The notes beneath the pieces were generated by a model. It was not told the origin of the DNA and did not search any database. It saw only the letters and a program-made list of their open reading frames with translations. From Chloroflexota bacterium (GTDB lineage: Bacteria > Chloroflexota > Dehalococcoidia > JAUQQI01): a stretch of 6,473 bases of DNA. Location: assembly GCA_030549955.1 (NCBI GenBank), contig JAUQQI010000107.1, forward strand, positions 3,458-9,930. Direction: 5' to 3'. A program made the position numbers and the translations under genes. Shown piece by piece: positions 5,759 through 6,473 of this stretch (positions within the stretch are counted from its first letter, which is position 1; each line of letters opens with the position of its first letter).

Positions 5759-6473
5759 ATGACGGCGGAAAAGGTTCTGGTAATCGGCGGCGGGCCGGCC
5801 GGCCTTGAAGCCGCCCGTTGGGTGGCGGCGCTGGGCAACCCCGTGCTCCTGGTGGAAAGCCGGACCGCCCTTGGGGGCACGCCTATCGCCGAGAACTACG
5901 CCGCCTTAACCCACGGATTTCGCCCGGCCGAAGCCGCCCTCGCTGAGCTTATTTCAGCCGTTCGGTCCGACCCGCTGGTCGAGGTCCGGCTGAACACCGA
6001 GGTCGTGGCCTGTCAGGGGGTTGCGGGCAGCTTTCGCGTAACCCTGGGCGGGGCCAGGGGCGACGGCCCCCCGGACCGGGAACAGGTGGAGGTTGGAGCC
6101 ATTATCGTCGCCACCGGTTTTCAGCACTTTGACCCGGGGCGAGAAACCCAGATGTACGGCTACTACGAGTTCGACGACGTGATCACCCTGGCCGATGCCG
6201 AGGCGATGCTCAAGGCCGGCCGCTTTATCCGGCCGTCTACCGGCACGCCGCCCGAGCGGGTGTGTTTCATCCAGTGCGTGGGGTCCCGGGACCGGCAGAT
6301 TGGGAACGAGTACTGTTCGAAGGTATGTTGCGGGATCGCCTCCAAACAGGCAATCGAGGTCAGGCAGCTACTGCCCGACTGCAAAGTTTACATCTTCTAC
6401 ATCGATATGCGGATGTACGGCTACTGGGAAAACGAGCTCTACTGGCCGGCCCAGGAAAAATACAAGGTCCAGT
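5759..6473 (+). CDS. hdrA: HdrA-like FAD-binding subunit (3' end outside window)
   Basis: The visible 238 codons start with an FAD/NAD-type Rossmann motif, VLVIGGGPAGLEAAR (GGGPAG at 10-15), with the acidic strand end VLLVESR. GAIIVATGFQHFDP is the second nucleotide-binding segment. The HdrA signature follows: C173-VGSRD, then C186-S-K-V-C190-C191 with ASKQA, which in the family ligates a 4Fe-4S cluster. C169 is an additional cysteine. The protein begins directly with the flavin domain, so the N-terminal extension of methanogen HdrA is absent, as in the short sHdrA type (about 340 residues). About 100 residues and any C-terminal ferredoxin domain are beyond the window, so the short-type assignment is provisional. 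HdrA is the flavin hub taking or giving electrons to the carrier. It is the last visible gene of the operon, nine bases after hdrB. Further hdrC/hdrB, lipoate-binding or electron-transfer genes may follow. Confidence 0.92.
   Translation, partial: MTAEKVLVIGGGPAGLEAARWVAALGNPVLLVESRTALGGTPIAENYAALTHGFRPAEAALAELISAVRSDPLVEVRLNTEVVACQGVAGSFRVTLGGARGDGPPDREQVEVGAIIVATGFQHFDPGRETQMYGYYEFDDVITLADAEAMLKAGRFIRPSTGTPPERVCFIQCVGSRDRQIGNEYCSKVCCGIASKQAIEVRQLLPDCKVYIFYIDMRMYGYWENELYWPAQEKYKVQ

Overview
The window is GC-rich DNA with tightly packed genes, purine-rich GGAGG-type ribosome binding sites and use of TTG and GTG starts. It looks bacterial, perhaps a thermophilic high-GC Firmicute-type lineage or an uncultured relative. 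That placement is an inference from style only; nothing here fixes the taxon.

Left part (1-1996, minus strand): a two-component pair. A NarL/DegU-type sensor histidine kinase (about six membrane segments, a GAF domain, HisKA_3-type H-box, HATPase) is followed 11 bases later by a response regulator. Only the receiver domain of the regulator lies in the window.

Middle (1997-2354): about 360 bases between divergent genes, with no convincing gene. It holds two notable structures. One is a two-part hairpin/palindrome at 2042-2081. The other is a cluster of interleaved GGTCA/TGACC inverted repeats at 2309-2331, just upstream of tusA. The leaders of the two divergent genes also share the 10-mer GGGGAACAAT at their translation starts.

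Right part (2355-6473, plus strand): one compact operon encoding TusA, a DsrE2/DsrE3-type protein, a second short DsrE-family protein, an HdrC-like Fe-S protein, a small DUF2173/roadblock-like protein, an HdrB-like protein and an HdrA-like flavoprotein cut by the window end. Three junctions overlap and the other gaps are 9-27 bases. This is the signature of the sulfur-trafficking plus heterodisulfide-reductase-like (sHdr-type) pathway. TusA and DsrE proteins carry sulfane sulfur as persulfides, and the HdrCBA-like complex handles the sulfur and its electrons. In sulfur oxidizers this pathway is linked to cytoplasmic oxidation of sulfane sulfur to sulfite; in an anaerobe the direction could differ, and the window does not show which applies.

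The most interesting aspects are the C-small protein-B-A gene order, the degenerate Cys motifs of both CCG domains of HdrB, the shortened second Cys motif of HdrC, and a membrane NarL-type two-component system next to the operon with a candidate operator in front of tusA. No mobile element, CRISPR array, tRNA or rRNA was seen.
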